DNA of 64,000 bases, taken from positions 186,001-250,000 of the forward strand of contig NW_026516699.1 of the NCBI RefSeq assembly GCF_025766255.1, in the 5' to 3' direction. The stretch is from Zychaea mexicana (lineage: Eukaryota; Mucoromycota; Mucoromycetes; Mucorales; Lichtheimiaceae). A model generated the notes under the pieces. The model was not told where the DNA came from, did no database searches, and saw only the letters and a list, made by a program, of their open reading frames with translations. The translations under genes and the position numbers were made by a program. Position 1 is the stretch's first letter, and each line of letters starts with the position of its first letter. Shown here piece by piece: positions 36,046-48,059 of this stretch.

Positions 36046-37169
36046 TTACTGACGAGCAGCAATTTCCTTGGCGGCAATAGCCTCACGCTTGGCAAGACGA
36101 GCGTTGGACTTGGGACCGTTGATACCACCACCCCATTGGCGACGGATCTCATCAGTCTTGTCGTTGAAGTTAACCTTGACGGCCGAGACCAAGTTAGCGA
36201 GCTCAGCCTTGTCAGCCTCAGCGACCTCAGTGAAAGCCAAAGCGGTGGCGTTCTTCTTGTGGACGACCTGACCGAGACGAGCCTTGCCCTTGACAATGCA
36301 GTATGGGACACCCATCTTGCGGCAGAGAGCGGGCAAGAAGAGGACCAATTCAATAGGATCGACGTCATCGGCAATAACGACCAACTGAGCCTTCTTTTGC
36401 TCAATCAAGGCGGTGATGTGGTTCAAACCGTACTTGACGACAACGGGCTTGTCGGTCTTGATGGCTTCCTTGCCCTCAGCCTTGGCAGCGGCAGCAGCAC
36501 GGATACGCTCGCGCTTCTCAACCTTGGTCTCGGGACGGTACTTGTCGGCCAACTTGAAGAGTTGGGTGGCGGTGTTCTTGTCCAAGGTCTTGGTGAACTG
36601 GTTAAGAGCCGGGGGGACCTTCAAGCGCTGGTAGATGATCTTCTTTTGGCGCTGAAGACGGACGTATGCGGGCCACTTGACGAAGCGGGAGACATCACGC
36701 TTGGGCTGGACATCCTGACCTATTAATTTATAAATGTTCGCCGTCAATTAACTAAAGCTAATCTTCTTTGGTCCAAATTGGTTGTTCGATTGTCGCAAAT
36801 GCTAATGCGTGAAATCGAAATCGCGTAGCGAAATTGTCGAAAAGTTGAAAGTGTATCGTACCAATGCCAAAGTTCTTGGCGCGCTTCTCGAACAAGGGGT
36901 TGGCGGGAGCCTTGGAACCCTGCTTGGACTTGATGGGGTAAGGGGCGGGAGCGACCTTTTTGCCGGTAGACTTCTTGGCTGGGGCCTATGTATTATACAT
37001 ATCCACACATCAGTATCCATCCATTCATCGACTTCAGCGTTCATCTGACTATCCATTCATCCACCCATCCATAGTCCATCCAACCATCCATCCGCTCATC
37101 CATCCATATATTCGTCCACTCATCCACCCGTGGATGTCTATCTCTAATTTCGTATGCTGCTCGTACCAT
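36046..37169 (-). CDS. RPL8: 60S ribosomal protein eL8 (RPL7A/RPL8)
   Basis: Large-subunit ribosomal protein of the L7Ae fold. Exon 3 (36719-36046) and exon 2 (36985-36862) encode [40 protein letters not shown], the [19 protein letters not shown] core and [15 protein letters not shown] 266-aa product equals the usual length. Exon 2 begins exactly at codon 2 (APAKKS), so the first exon must supply little more than the ATG. The best candidate is ATG at 37169-37167 followed at once by GTACGAG. The resulting 181-nt first intron carries a tetranucleotide tract (see repeat). Family assignment is certain; the single-codon first exon is inferred. Confidence 0.92.
37000..37135 (+). repeat. Degenerate (ATCC)n tract in eL8 intron 1
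   Basis: Dozens of CATC/CCAT units (CCATCCATTCATC, CCACCCATCC and variants) cover about 130 bp inside the inferred first intron of the eL8 gene. Confidence 0.75.
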
Positions 37170-37483
37170 TGCTATTATCGAAGAAAAGGAGGATCAATTT
37201 TTGGCTGTCAAATGTGCATATTACCCCGTGGCAGCCCGTCTGTGTAGCACAGGCGGAGTTTCTGCGCTTGACAACATTTTCGGTTGACAGCATTCAAATA
37301 CACCGCTTACTGCACTTATTTGTGGTTGTATTGTTTGTTTGATAGGCTAATAACGGCATCAAGTGGAACATATGGGCTATATTTCCGAAATAAATATGAC
37401 AAAAGTACATTCAAACAAGTACATTTCTATTTACACTTAAACACACAACGAGAAATTTTTCAGTCACGCAATAGTAATAAAGA

Positions 37484-38785
37484 ATGGATCCAGCGGCTAT
37501 CACAAAGCAACAACAACAACAACAACAACAACAACAACGGCCATTACTGGTGACATCTGCTGCTAACAGCAAAGACAACCATAGTAACAGCAGCATCAAC
37601 AGTGGTAATTACTTTATCAACTCGACGCCAACGAGGACCAGGTCACAAATTTCGCCATCCATTCAAAAAGACCATGCACTTCTCCGCGATGCTAAATACC
37701 ATCAAAAACGCCTAGCAAAAATCCGTAAAAAGAAAGGCTATATCATTGATATGGACGGCGTCATTTACCATGTAAGATTTCAAAAACACACTCTCTCTTT
37801 AGCATCAAATTTCTGTGAAGAACCATAATTAAGAATATCTACGACTACTGTACAAAACTAGGGAACCACACTTTTACCTGGTGCAAAAGAATTGGTCGAG
37901 TTTTTATACCGAAATAACAAGCGCTTTCTTTTCTTGACAAACAATTCAGCGCCAACACCAAGTGAATTACAGCAAAAGCTCTTACGTCTCGGCATTCAAG
38001 TAACAGAAGATCATTTTTTCACTGCTGGACAAGCAACCGCCGAATTTTTGCGTACACAGATGCCCGAGGTACATTTCTCTTCCCCTTTTTCGGTTTTTTA
38101 AGATGTTGTGACATCGATATGCGAACTTAAGTTAAAAAGTAACGCTCAACTCATCACCTAATCTATGAAACTCACTTAGGGTGGCTCATGTTACGTCATC
38201 GGTGAACCTGGACTCGTTTATGCCCTTTATCAGAAAGGCTTCATCATGAATGACCAAAACCCAGACTATGTTGTGCTTGGTGAAGGCAAGTCTTACAATT
38301 ACGAACGTCTGACCAAAGCGGTCCAATTGATCGACCACGGAGCCAAATTGGTTGCCACCAACTTGGATGTAGACACTTTGGATTCCCAAGGCAATAAGAT
38401 ACCATCTTGTGGGGCATTTGCGGCTTGTGTTGAAGCGATTACAAAAACCAAGACGTTCTTTTGCGGCAAGCCGTCAGCTTTGATGATGCGCTATGCTCAA
38501 CGGACCTTGGGACTTAGCACATCCGAGACTTGTATTATTGGGGATCGTATGGATACTGATGTCGCTGCTGGTATCAGTTCTGAAATCGACGCGGTGCTGG
38601 TGTTGTCAGGCGTTTCTACCATGGAGGATTTGGCCCAGTTCGCGTTCCGACCTTATGTTATATTGAATGGCGTGTTTGAGATACCTGATGACGGCGGTGA
38701 TAATAGCAGCAATGGTGGCGGTAATAGTGATAACAACAATGTTGCTCTAGGAAAGAAATCTTCGCGACAAATAGCGCGGCTATGA
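37484..38785 (+). CDS. HAD-superfamily IIA (NagD/4-nitrophenylphosphatase-like) phosphatase
   Basis: Probable sugar-phosphate or phosphoglycolate phosphatase. Exons 37484-37771, 37862-38068 and 38180-38785 give 366 aa. After a low-complexity N-terminus with a ten-glutamine run and Asn/Ser stretch comes motif I, GYIIDMDGVIYHGTTLLPGA (nucleophile Asp and acid Asp). Motif II lies in FLFLTNNSAP, motif III Lys in FFCGKPSALMM and motif IV in CIIGDRMDTDVAAG. The class IIA cap lies between (YVVLGEGKSYNYERL, LVATNLDVD). A Gly/Ser/Asn-rich tail ends in RQIARL, with no clear targeting signal. It shares about 0.3 kb with the eL8 gene, transcribed divergently. Substrate cannot be read from sequence; bacterial NagD-like, yeast Pho13-like roles are possible. 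Confidence 0.88.
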
Positions 38786-41040
38786 TCTACTAGATTTGAA
38801 TACTATGTAGCATTTTAAACGATATATTTTGGTTAGAATACTTTCCCAAAACTACAATCATTAAGAAGATCTCTTTGTACATTCAATCTGCACCATGATG
38901 CAATATGATCTCTCCTTGCTAAGGCGGGGATGATATATGTAAACATCTCAGATTCTATCCGTAAATACTGTATGTAAGCTGTAAAAAGCGCTATTGTAGT
39001 CAATCAGGAGACAAGCCTGATTGCTTCTCTCTGCACTTGATGGACGCATAGGATCTCTTTCACTACAACTACTGATTTTTAGAGCTCTACATAAATTATA
39101 TTTCCGTAATTAGAGAGTAGTTTTCAGTCTAGTGTGTGTTTGCTATTCAGTGACCTTCTATTATAAGGCTGCTGCTTAGTGCAGCCTGTATGGACTTACT
39201 GACATAAAAGGAAAGAGAAACTTTTGACGGTGAACTGGTCTGCATGGTGGACACATAGCATCCCCCCCTTATTGCGTACCTGTATCATTTCAAGTAGTAG
39301 CCAATCCGGCAAGAGACCGTCTTGAAAGAATGCAAAATCAAGTTATTATAAGTATAATACCCCGCAGGGCGCAATCAATGCAAAGTCTGCATTATATGTA
39401 TTTGTCACCGGGATTTTTTCGCGAAAGGATATACATATCAATCTATCGTTTCAACGCTTGCAAACAGCTAGCTAGCATATTCTGCTGTCCTACATTGTAT
39501 ATCTGCATCATAGCTATTTTGTAAAAAGGCAACTGCGATGTAGGATAAATTATAAGAATGCTGAAGGGAGAGAAAAAGAAAAGCAATTAGTAACAACTAC
39601 TCCTCGGCTTCCGTCCATACTTCCGTCATTCCCCCACTCCCCCTTATTTTTTTCCCAACTCAACAAACCTGCACATTTTTGGCGGGCAAAAAAAATGACA
39701 TAATAAGCAACAACATCGCGTGCGCTGCAGTCTACCCGCATGACTTGGGTTAAGAAGCCCCATCTGCTATTTCCGATTATACACAAGCTGGGCAGATTAA
39801 TATATTTCAGTCACGTAATGTAATGCCCTGCGCACATCACCCCCGAAAAATTATAGTCACCTTCGGAAGGGTTACCAATGGATCATTCGTAGCAGCACAT
39901 ACGTGTGTATAGCCAGGCCAAATATGTGCCAGGAGAGGCGACTACGTTAATGACAAACCATAATTAGCGCAAAGCCGAGTTTGTGTTATACAATTACTAC
40001 TATCAGCACCAACAAACCCACCATAATAGATAGAATGCAGAACATGCGAATGCAATGAGATCATTCCGTAAACAAATAGTAAGGTCACGAGGAAACTTTT
40101 ATCCAATTTTCACCGTATCAGTATTATGCCACAGTAGACACCCTGTTATGTTGGTGATGCATCGGCTTTTTTACTTTCTATAACAACTTAACATGCAAGC
40201 TGAAGAAGACGTTTGTCTATTTGTCTTGTATTTCTTTTGTCAATATATATTACAAAGTGAACTGTTAGTACACATTGATTGCGTAAACACCTACAGTATA
40301 CCATGCTATGGATGTCATCCACCGTAATTAGTAAATTCTAAAGTAAAACTATTTATTTCTAAATGAGCTGTGTGAGTGTGAGGGTGTATTGACTTCTTCT
40401 GGAAGAAATAAACACCGGTAAAAGAAGATACACCACCGCATTTGTAGGCTTGTATAATGTTTGTTTGCCATCATCCACATGATATTCAGAAACTTTTTTT
40501 CTGATGTTTGTGGTCTTGCCCGCCCAATTGATGGTAAAAACAAAGATGTGCATAAGTGTTATTGTCACGGTACTTGACATAGTATTATGGAGATATGAAA
40601 TACCAGGTAGTAAGTTTTTTATATAAATGTTTGCTTCTTGCCCTTGAAGATATGTATATTTATACGAAAAATAAAGAAAAAAGAGGATGAAGGTCATAAA
40701 ATGCAAAGTTGATATGTAGATATGGAAAAAGAAGAATATGTGCTGTGTATAAGATGTATAATATGTAGAAAAGAAGAGATAAAAGTTTATAATGCAGCGC
40801 CGTTATCAAACGTGAAAAGAAGGTTGTTGTTGTTGAGGTGAAACAGATGATGAAGAAGATATGTATAAGTGATCCGGATCAGATAAAAAGAGAAAATATT
40901 GAGAAAGAGTTGAGAAAAAGCGAGTGGAATGGGTGCATAAAAAAGCTCACAAAAGAAAAAGGGTTCTTTGGTAGGGTGATAAATGTAGGTTTTGGTGAGA
41001 CGGCAATAGTAGTTAGTGATGTTGCTGGATGTAACAGGGC
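38786..41040. other. Intergenic, no gene recognised
   Basis: About 2.2 kb of AT-rich spacer between a plus-strand phosphatase and the 3' end of a minus-strand transcription factor. Frames at 40359-40706 (-) and 40838-41044 (+) are not recognisable. A perfect 8-bp hairpin occurs at 39001-39023. Confidence 0.4.
39001..39023. repeat. Perfect short hairpin
   Basis: CAATCAGG and CCTGATTG separated by seven bases (AGACAAG). It lies about 220 bp past the phosphatase stop and could fold in a 3' UTR. Function unknown. Confidence 0.35.
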
Positions 41041-43846
41041 TTAGATAATTGTGTTTTGGAAATCAATGGTAGGGTAGAAGTTGTTGGAAACTAGCCCGCG
41101 AATACCGTCGTCTTTGGAAAGGTCAAAGCCATTGATGGACAATAACGAAGGGCTCGAAGAATTGGCATGCGGCGAAAAGTAAGATGTTGGGGATGATTCT
41201 ATAGGTGTTGTTGCCATTGTCAGCGCTGGCGATGGATTTGCCGGTTTCGGTGTGACCATGGGTGAAGATGAGGAGGAGGATGGAGAATGTTGATAAAAAT
41301 TCGTCGTCGAAGAAGTAGCACCGCCCGCAAATAAGCTGTGTTGTTGTTCGTTGTTGTTGCTGTTCCAGCAATCCATTTGAAGACCTGCAGCTGCAGCTGC
41401 TGCCACTGCTGCTATTTCAGCGGTTGCGGCGGTGACGATACCATCATCGGTTGTTGCTGCTGTGGTATTGCTGGTAGTAGCGGATGGTTCCGATGTCGTG
41501 AACAAGTCGACCAAGTTGGTGTAATCGCCCGTCGTAGTAGTGGAAAACGACGACGACGGGATGGTGTACTGCTGCTGCTCAGGAGGCAGCCATCGGGAAA
41601 AGTCAAATGAGGGACGTTTTACAGTACGTTCAAGGTCATCGCTAAGACAAGGTCGTTTCAGATTCGTAGGTCGTACTTCAGCATATGGATATTGCTGATG
41701 CAACGATGCTCTCGGCTGCTGCTGTTGTTGCTGATGATGGTGCTGATGGCAGTAATGGTCTAGCACAACGCCACATCGGTTGACGACAAATCGATGAAGA
41801 ACGCGATCCAGATCGACGCAGGGCACAACAGTACAGTTGGTCTGCTTGATCACGCTCAAGCTGCGAGTCAGGCTGTTGTTGGCAGATGTGCTTTCGAACA
41901 AGCGAGCATTTTCGAGATGAATGGTGGTTGCCAGTGTGAGTGACAGACCAAACACATTGTAGAGGTATTTCACTTCATGATTACGCACCATTTGCTCTGC
42001 AATGTGAATGATAGTGTTGGCTGCAGTTGTGCCATCATGATCTACAATCAGTTGATGCTGTTGCTGCTGTAAATGATGGTGATAGATGGGTCTGTTGATC
42101 ATCACCTGCACAGTGTAGTAGAGCATATGGAAAATCCTGGCAATAGGCGAAGGTGGAGTGTCGTCCGTGGCTTTGCCGAATTCTAGATAGGGCGGCAAGT
42201 TGAGCAGCCATTCTGTCAGTGCTGTCTTGATATCATCACCGCCACTGATTCCGCATACGACATTGACAAGTTTGACCATTTCGGCAAACACTGCTACTTG
42301 GAGTGCCGACTCAACCGACAGTTCGTGCAAGTCGACCGGTGGCTGCAAGTTCCGGCAGTCGATCGCATATAGCTGGTTGTCCTCAAGCTTGGGAAGCTTG
42401 ACATCCCATGAGGTAACAGGCTGAATCCGTTCACCTGTGCACACTGCGAGCCATTGATCAATGACGTAGGAAGCCCATAATCCACGGCGACGCATTTCCT
42501 GTTCTACCACAGAACAGTTTGTTGCTTCATGGCCGAGATCGCAATCATGAACGGCGCGATAGAGCTGATGACGCAGTCGGCTGCATTGTTGTAAGTCGCC
42601 TGCGAGGTAAGTGTACCAACACATGATGGCCAGTGCCTGTATTGTTTTAGAAATAGTATTTGTGTGTGTGTTTTATGTTAGGTAATGGGAAGGTGCATTC
42701 AGTAAATAGAGAGATTCATGTGATGAGTATCGAAGGTGGATTGAGATGATTCCTTTTACCTGCACAATAGACAGGGACACATGGGTCTCGTGCTCGGCCA
42801 GAACCTGTGCTTTGTTAAACCAAAGCCGGGCGGTCCGGTCTTCCGGGTTGATATAGCGACAGCCGAGAGCATACACAGCGTAGCGTAATAGCGGATTCAT
42901 TGTGTGTTTCCTGTGAACGAGCTGGAAGAGAAAGTGCTGTCTTGACAGCAAGGGAAAAAATATGTTGAAATGCTGGAAGACATTGTTGGCCCACAGCAGC
43001 GCTAGGTCGGAAGATACGATACTATCGTCGTCGTCGTCATTGTTAGCCGGGGAAGAAGCGTACATACTGTTGTGGCTGCCCTAGAGATGTACCAGTAGAT
43101 ATGGACCTTATCAGTGTTCTGTGTCTCATTTTTGAAGCGATAGAAAATGGAAAGTTTGGAGGGGGACGGAAGAAGTGGAAATGAGAAAACGTACAGGGCT
43201 GTTGCTGTTGCTATATGCCCATTTGGCTTGAACTGTGCTGGTAGCATCAGTTATAAGCTTAAGGACATCGTTTTGCTGTTGCGGAAGTAGCGAGGCTGAC
43301 AGATGAACAGGGGTCTCAGCACGATCGTTACCATTGTTGGTAGTGATCGACGTTGACCAAGCTGCTATAGTGTCGTGTTGCGTTGCGTTACGTTACAAGC
43401 GTGCGTGTGCGTGTATTATATATGTGGAGAAGCAAAAAAGAAAGTCAGAATATGTTGTCTTTGGGAACATTCGCCCGTTAATAATTTTTACCCGCAGATG
43501 TTGACGACGAGGACACCAAAGACGACGAACAAGAAGGCGAAGAAAAAGGTCGAGTAGTCGTCGTAGTGCTATGGTTGTTGTTGCTAGTAGTAGCTGGCGA
43601 TGATGTCTTTTGCTTTCCCAAGAGCGACTCGATGCGATGGGCTCGATTGTTGATGACTTCCACATAGCCTTTAGGCGGGCCTCGTTTCTTGGGTGGGTCT
43701 GAATATTGGCACTGGATACCCATCGAATTGCATCGCGAGCATGTAGGTTGAACACCGTCGCATTTGACCTTCTTTTTACGGCAAATGATGCAGGCCAGCG
43801 TGACTTTGAGACGTCTGGGCTGTTCGGCAGATGTTTTTCGAGACAT
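41041..43846 (-). CDS. Zn(II)2Cys6 fungal transcription factor
   Basis: Nuclear DNA-binding regulator. Exon 1 (43846 to about 43490) encodes the zinc cluster CIICRKKKVKCDG followed by CSRCNSMGIQC, with all six cysteines in standard spacing, then the linker KKRGPPKGYVEVIN and a Ser/Thr-rich stretch. Exon 2 (about 43385-43197) holds a linker with TTNNGNDR. Exons 3 and 4 carry the fungal-specific middle homology region: FQHFNIFFPLLSRQHF, LRYAVYALGCRYI and MRRRGLWASYVIDQWLA, with partner motif GERIQPV. The C-terminal third has poly-Gln, poly-His and Ser/Pro-rich low complexity, typical of activation regions. Target genes unknown. No adjacent pathway genes point to a role. Confidence 0.9.
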
Positions 43847-44627
43847 TGCCTCTCAGTCTGACAACAGGAGAAGAGAAAAAGGGCAAAGGGAAAGAGAGCG
43901 AGTGTGTAAGTGAGAGAAAAGAAAAAGAAAGAAGGGAGAAAAGAAAAAGTGGACCTCGGAAGTGGAGGAAGACCGCGTAGTTGTTATATAAATAACAGAT
44001 GCCACACACTTCAAATCCGTTAACGTATACAACCGATCTTTTTCTGGCCTGTCCTTTTCACCCTTTCGCCTCACACCCACACACGCACACTACTACGGAA
44101 TAGGCGGCCGAGTAATATGGGAGTCCCCCAAGATGTGGCGAATCTGCGTCTGATTGGTTCTCTAGGAGCCTGCATTCCGCGGCATGAAATCAGCCAGGAC
44201 ACACACACACACACACAACCACAACTCACATCCCAAACGACGACGACGAACCACGCAGAACTTACTCACACTCGTTCTTTAAAAGAACGTGAGAGCTAAT
44301 AGCTTACCTTCTCATCCCACTTTTGTATGACAACTGGTCATCCCCTTGCTTCAACCCCCCAATCAAGAAGAACACAAACCACACGAACAAGCTTTGGTCC
44401 TTTTACACGATGCAGCGCAACGCACGTACACGTCGTCCCTACTCCCGAATCAAACCGACCAGAAGGACCCAGTACTGTAGCTCTCTCTCTCTCATGGTGT
44501 TTGTTGTTGTTCTTGTTGAATGTCGACACACACTTTCCGGGTAATTAGGAGCTGACCCTCTGGACCTATTAGGGGAAAAGCCGACCCGGCCCACACCGTC
44601 GTTTTTCTACTATACTACGAAATAAGT

Positions 44628-44682
44628 AAACCCCACCCCCCAACTCACCCCCTCAATATTGTGGGTTGAGTGGGTGGGGTCA
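44628..44682. repeat. C-rich/G-rich inverted repeat
   Basis: ACCCCACCC on the left is mirrored by GGGTGGGGT on the right, with further AACTCA/TGAGT pairing across a loop containing CAATATTG. Could form a hairpin of mostly G-C pairs. Confidence 0.4.
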
Positions 44683-44784
44683 GTAAGTCGTAGCTATCGA
44701 GCACGTATATCAGCCAAGAGCACTGAGGGCTCCCATTGCATTGGCTCACCGAGATCAAACGACTATGAATGGGCAAGGCATTCT

Positions 44785-44817
44785 TTTAAATAGTAATAAT
44801 AATAATAATAATAATAA
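44785..44817. repeat. (AAT)n microsatellite
   Basis: Eight or more near-perfect AAT units in intergenic DNA. Confidence 0.8.
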
Positions 44818-46900
44818 CACATACTGCGTGGATTTTAAACGTATCCGTATAGAATGCACATGATAGACAGCTATTATGATCATGCATGAGAAAGTGGAAG
44901 ATCTTAAACACAAGCCCAACAGAATATATTTGCTCCTCTTCTTTGTCCTACCCAACAGGACGGTTATACGAAGCGTCTTGAAAAGAACAGTATCGTCTAC
45001 TGTATATCGTTGTTCTTGTTTTCATGTCACAGCAAAACCAAGTATTTATGTCAACAGGAATATTCTCACCCGTTTTACCCCCCCTTTTTCTTCAGATGCC
45101 GTTCAAAGCAATGCCCCTACATCATGACGCGGCGGCAATATAAGCATGCGTCTCTAGATATATTATACAATTCCCTCTTCTTGGGATGCAACCAATCAAC
45201 ACGGTTAGAATATAGAAAAAGAATGCGGGGTACAACACAAGGTTGAATGTACAACCTCCGGAATCTCCGAGTCAAGGAAAAAAAAAGTGCCTTAACACCC
45301 AACCCTTCCTTTCTCACCCACACTCCCCACAATAAAAGTGCACATCACATCTCGCTCCCCCCTCCCCCACCAAAGAACCATCCCTTAACAAAAAAGCAAG
45401 AAAACTTGTCAAGGGGTCTTATGTTAAGGGACTCGCTTGGCTCTAACGCACCAATCAAAACAACAAGAATATCATCACCAGCATTATTACTTTTGCACCC
45501 TTCTTTTTTTCCTGCTCCTGCTCCCAGCATATATAGACTCTGACTTGAAAAAGAGAGCTCCCCCCCCCAATTATCTACCGTTTCTTTTATTCTCATGTGT
45601 AACAAAGAGGAAAAGAAAAGTGGATCGTTATCTTTTTATAGGCCGTTTATGGAAAAGACCAAGGCACTACTAGCTTCTCGACCCAGAGTGATGATGGACG
45701 CTAATATGATTACTCTTTTGCTATCTTGCAGAAATGCAAGCCTTTTCATCAGACAATTTTTATTGGTTAAGTTTGTTGCGTTAAAGAATCCTGTCGGTTG
45801 ATAAGCGTGCATACATCGCTTGTTTATAAACTACTATGCAATCGTGTTATCATCCATTCATTAGCTTTATTACGTCAACAATACAGCAGGCTTTTTAATG
45901 CTATTATGTGTTGCTGTGTTTATGTGGCATATAATCTCTCGCTAACTCTATTATTCAACATTAACTTTCACCTTTGTCATTACTCCCCAGATTTCTTAAA
46001 TCCAACGACTCTGTTGGGATGACAACACTATCAAATTGTTTTCGCTGCTACGCAACAACACGTGAAGCTACTTTACATTGAATGCGCGCACGGACGGTTT
46101 TTTGCACTAATGGAGGTTAGATATAAAGAAAATTACCCCCGTTATACAGAGTCCACTACATACAGCTTTTGTGCGCTCTGTGTTACAAGATCCCGCGGAA
46201 ATAAAACGGGTTATGTATTATCTATTTCGATCAATCGCGTCGAGCTCGAATTCATCTTTCTTTACGCCGGCATGCACATTGATATAATCCTTACCTTGAG
46301 TACATTATATAAAGTATCAATATGATACTTTTTAGTCTTTTGTTAGTGTCTGCTAGACGCAAAGAAACAGAATAAGAAACGGACTGAGAATCAGTCACTG
46401 ATAAGATCTGCATTTGGCTTTGAGCTTGATCAATCAAGTAACTCGAATGGTGCGATTAATTATTTTATCCATCAGTCGTCTTCGGCCTAGAGGATTTATT
46501 TTATTACATGGTGCCTTTAACTTTGATACATACTGTAGAGGATAACTAGAGCAAATTGTAATGGTAACCAGCCCATCAGAGGTTGTACCTGGTGATCATA
46601 AGTTCCGTATACATAAGGTGTACGCGTGTCTCTATTTGTGTATAGTGTCGACAATTGTAAAAGACAAAAAAAGCAAAGTATGTAGATCAGGTACCATATC
46701 TCTTGCTTTTTACTAAAGAGAACCTAACCATGGTTTTGTTTCCCGCCGCCGTCGGCTCCTAGCGAATGAAGTGAGTACAAGAAAAAAAAACACACACACG
46801 CACACAAACCCCGTGACACGGTCTATATCAAGTCTAATTGAATCGGATCCACGTACCGGCAACAATTAAACTGACAGGAAGAAGCATTACTCGGACGGTA

Positions 46901-48059
46901 TCTTCTGTCACCAGATTTTGTTAGTAAGCCATAGTCGATATAGCTTTGTCACTTGTGCTAAATCAAAACTAAACAGTATGTTAGTGTTGGTGTCGCCGCC
47001 TAGCCATCATCAATTATTATGTTTTCTCACCCTCAACAACCACGAATTGTTCCTTCCTGGCTCTTCTATATGGAGTTAATGAAGATAAAAGAGACACCAC
47101 ATTTTTTGTGGCATGTATCATTGCTAAATAAAAGTAAGAATGTGTCGATCCATTGGATCTCATGACCTGGCTGCTACCACCATAACTTTCATTCTGTGAT
47201 ACGATTTTCGGGGGACCTCTATTTTGTTTATCGCAGGCAAAAAGTCTCGATCGATAAAATGCAAAAGATAGAGAGTGAGAGTAGGCTAAGCTCCACTTGA
47301 TTCTCACCACCCCATATCGATCCGGTGATATATATAGGGACTGTAAAAACTGTATTGTACAACTTGGTAAGTGGAAGAAGGAGCCGAATCAACTCGTCTC
47401 TCTCACTAATCAATATCACATCTCCACCCGTTTGGTTCCTTGATAACCCGATGATGATTATGACGATAGGTGGTCACCAGCAGTTTAGTATAGTATATAC
47501 ATGGATGACTAGCAGCCCCCTTTTCGTCTTTAAATAATTTCGTCGGTCCTGGAGCGGTTTACCTTTTTCCATCTTTCCCCTTGAATTTCCATTGTGTAGT
47601 ACACGTAACACCAGTCCCAACAGCGACAGTAGAAAAGCTTGTACAGTATCATGTATCAAAGCATCAAACAGGGTTGACGGTTTATCTTTGTTCCCACGTA
47701 AAATTCTATATTTCCAAACATAACAACTGGTGCCAAAAATGGAGATTAAAATAATACTGCGTACTAACTGTTGTGGGTCATTGCTTGCTGTACAATTGTT
47801 GTGTATTGCTGTAGTACGCTGCAGGGCTAATGATGGTTGCTAGAGCTTCAACCGTGGTTTACATTCAGTAAATACAAGAGCGAATTATTAGCTAAATATG
47901 TAGAAATGACAAGTACGATGAACGCGTAGTCTCCAATTACGCAATACTCTCTGATATACAGTATATGCATCCACAAAACTCCGATCAGCTTGGGCGCATA
48001 GCAAACCCACTTCAAAAGATTCCTACTGTTTCTTTGATTGAGTTTCCCAATTAATTGAA
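46901..48059. other. Intergenic upstream of cystinosin gene
   Basis: No gene recognised. A minus frame at 47017-47310 and others lack similarity or splice support. Confidence 0.35.

Larger units (their letters stand above)
43847..46900. other. Long intergenic region, repeats only
   Basis: No recognisable gene. It holds pyrimidine/purine-rich promoter sequence of the transcription factor (43860-43960), a CA run near 44195-44217, a C/G-asymmetric inverted repeat near 44628-44682 and an AAT run near 44785-44817. Open frames here are low-complexity or shadows. Confidence 0.4.

Noticed and set aside
35992..36726. 244-codon plus-strand frame opposite eL8
   Set aside because: Complement of a highly biased ribosomal-protein exon; the leucine/glycine-rich product is meaningless.
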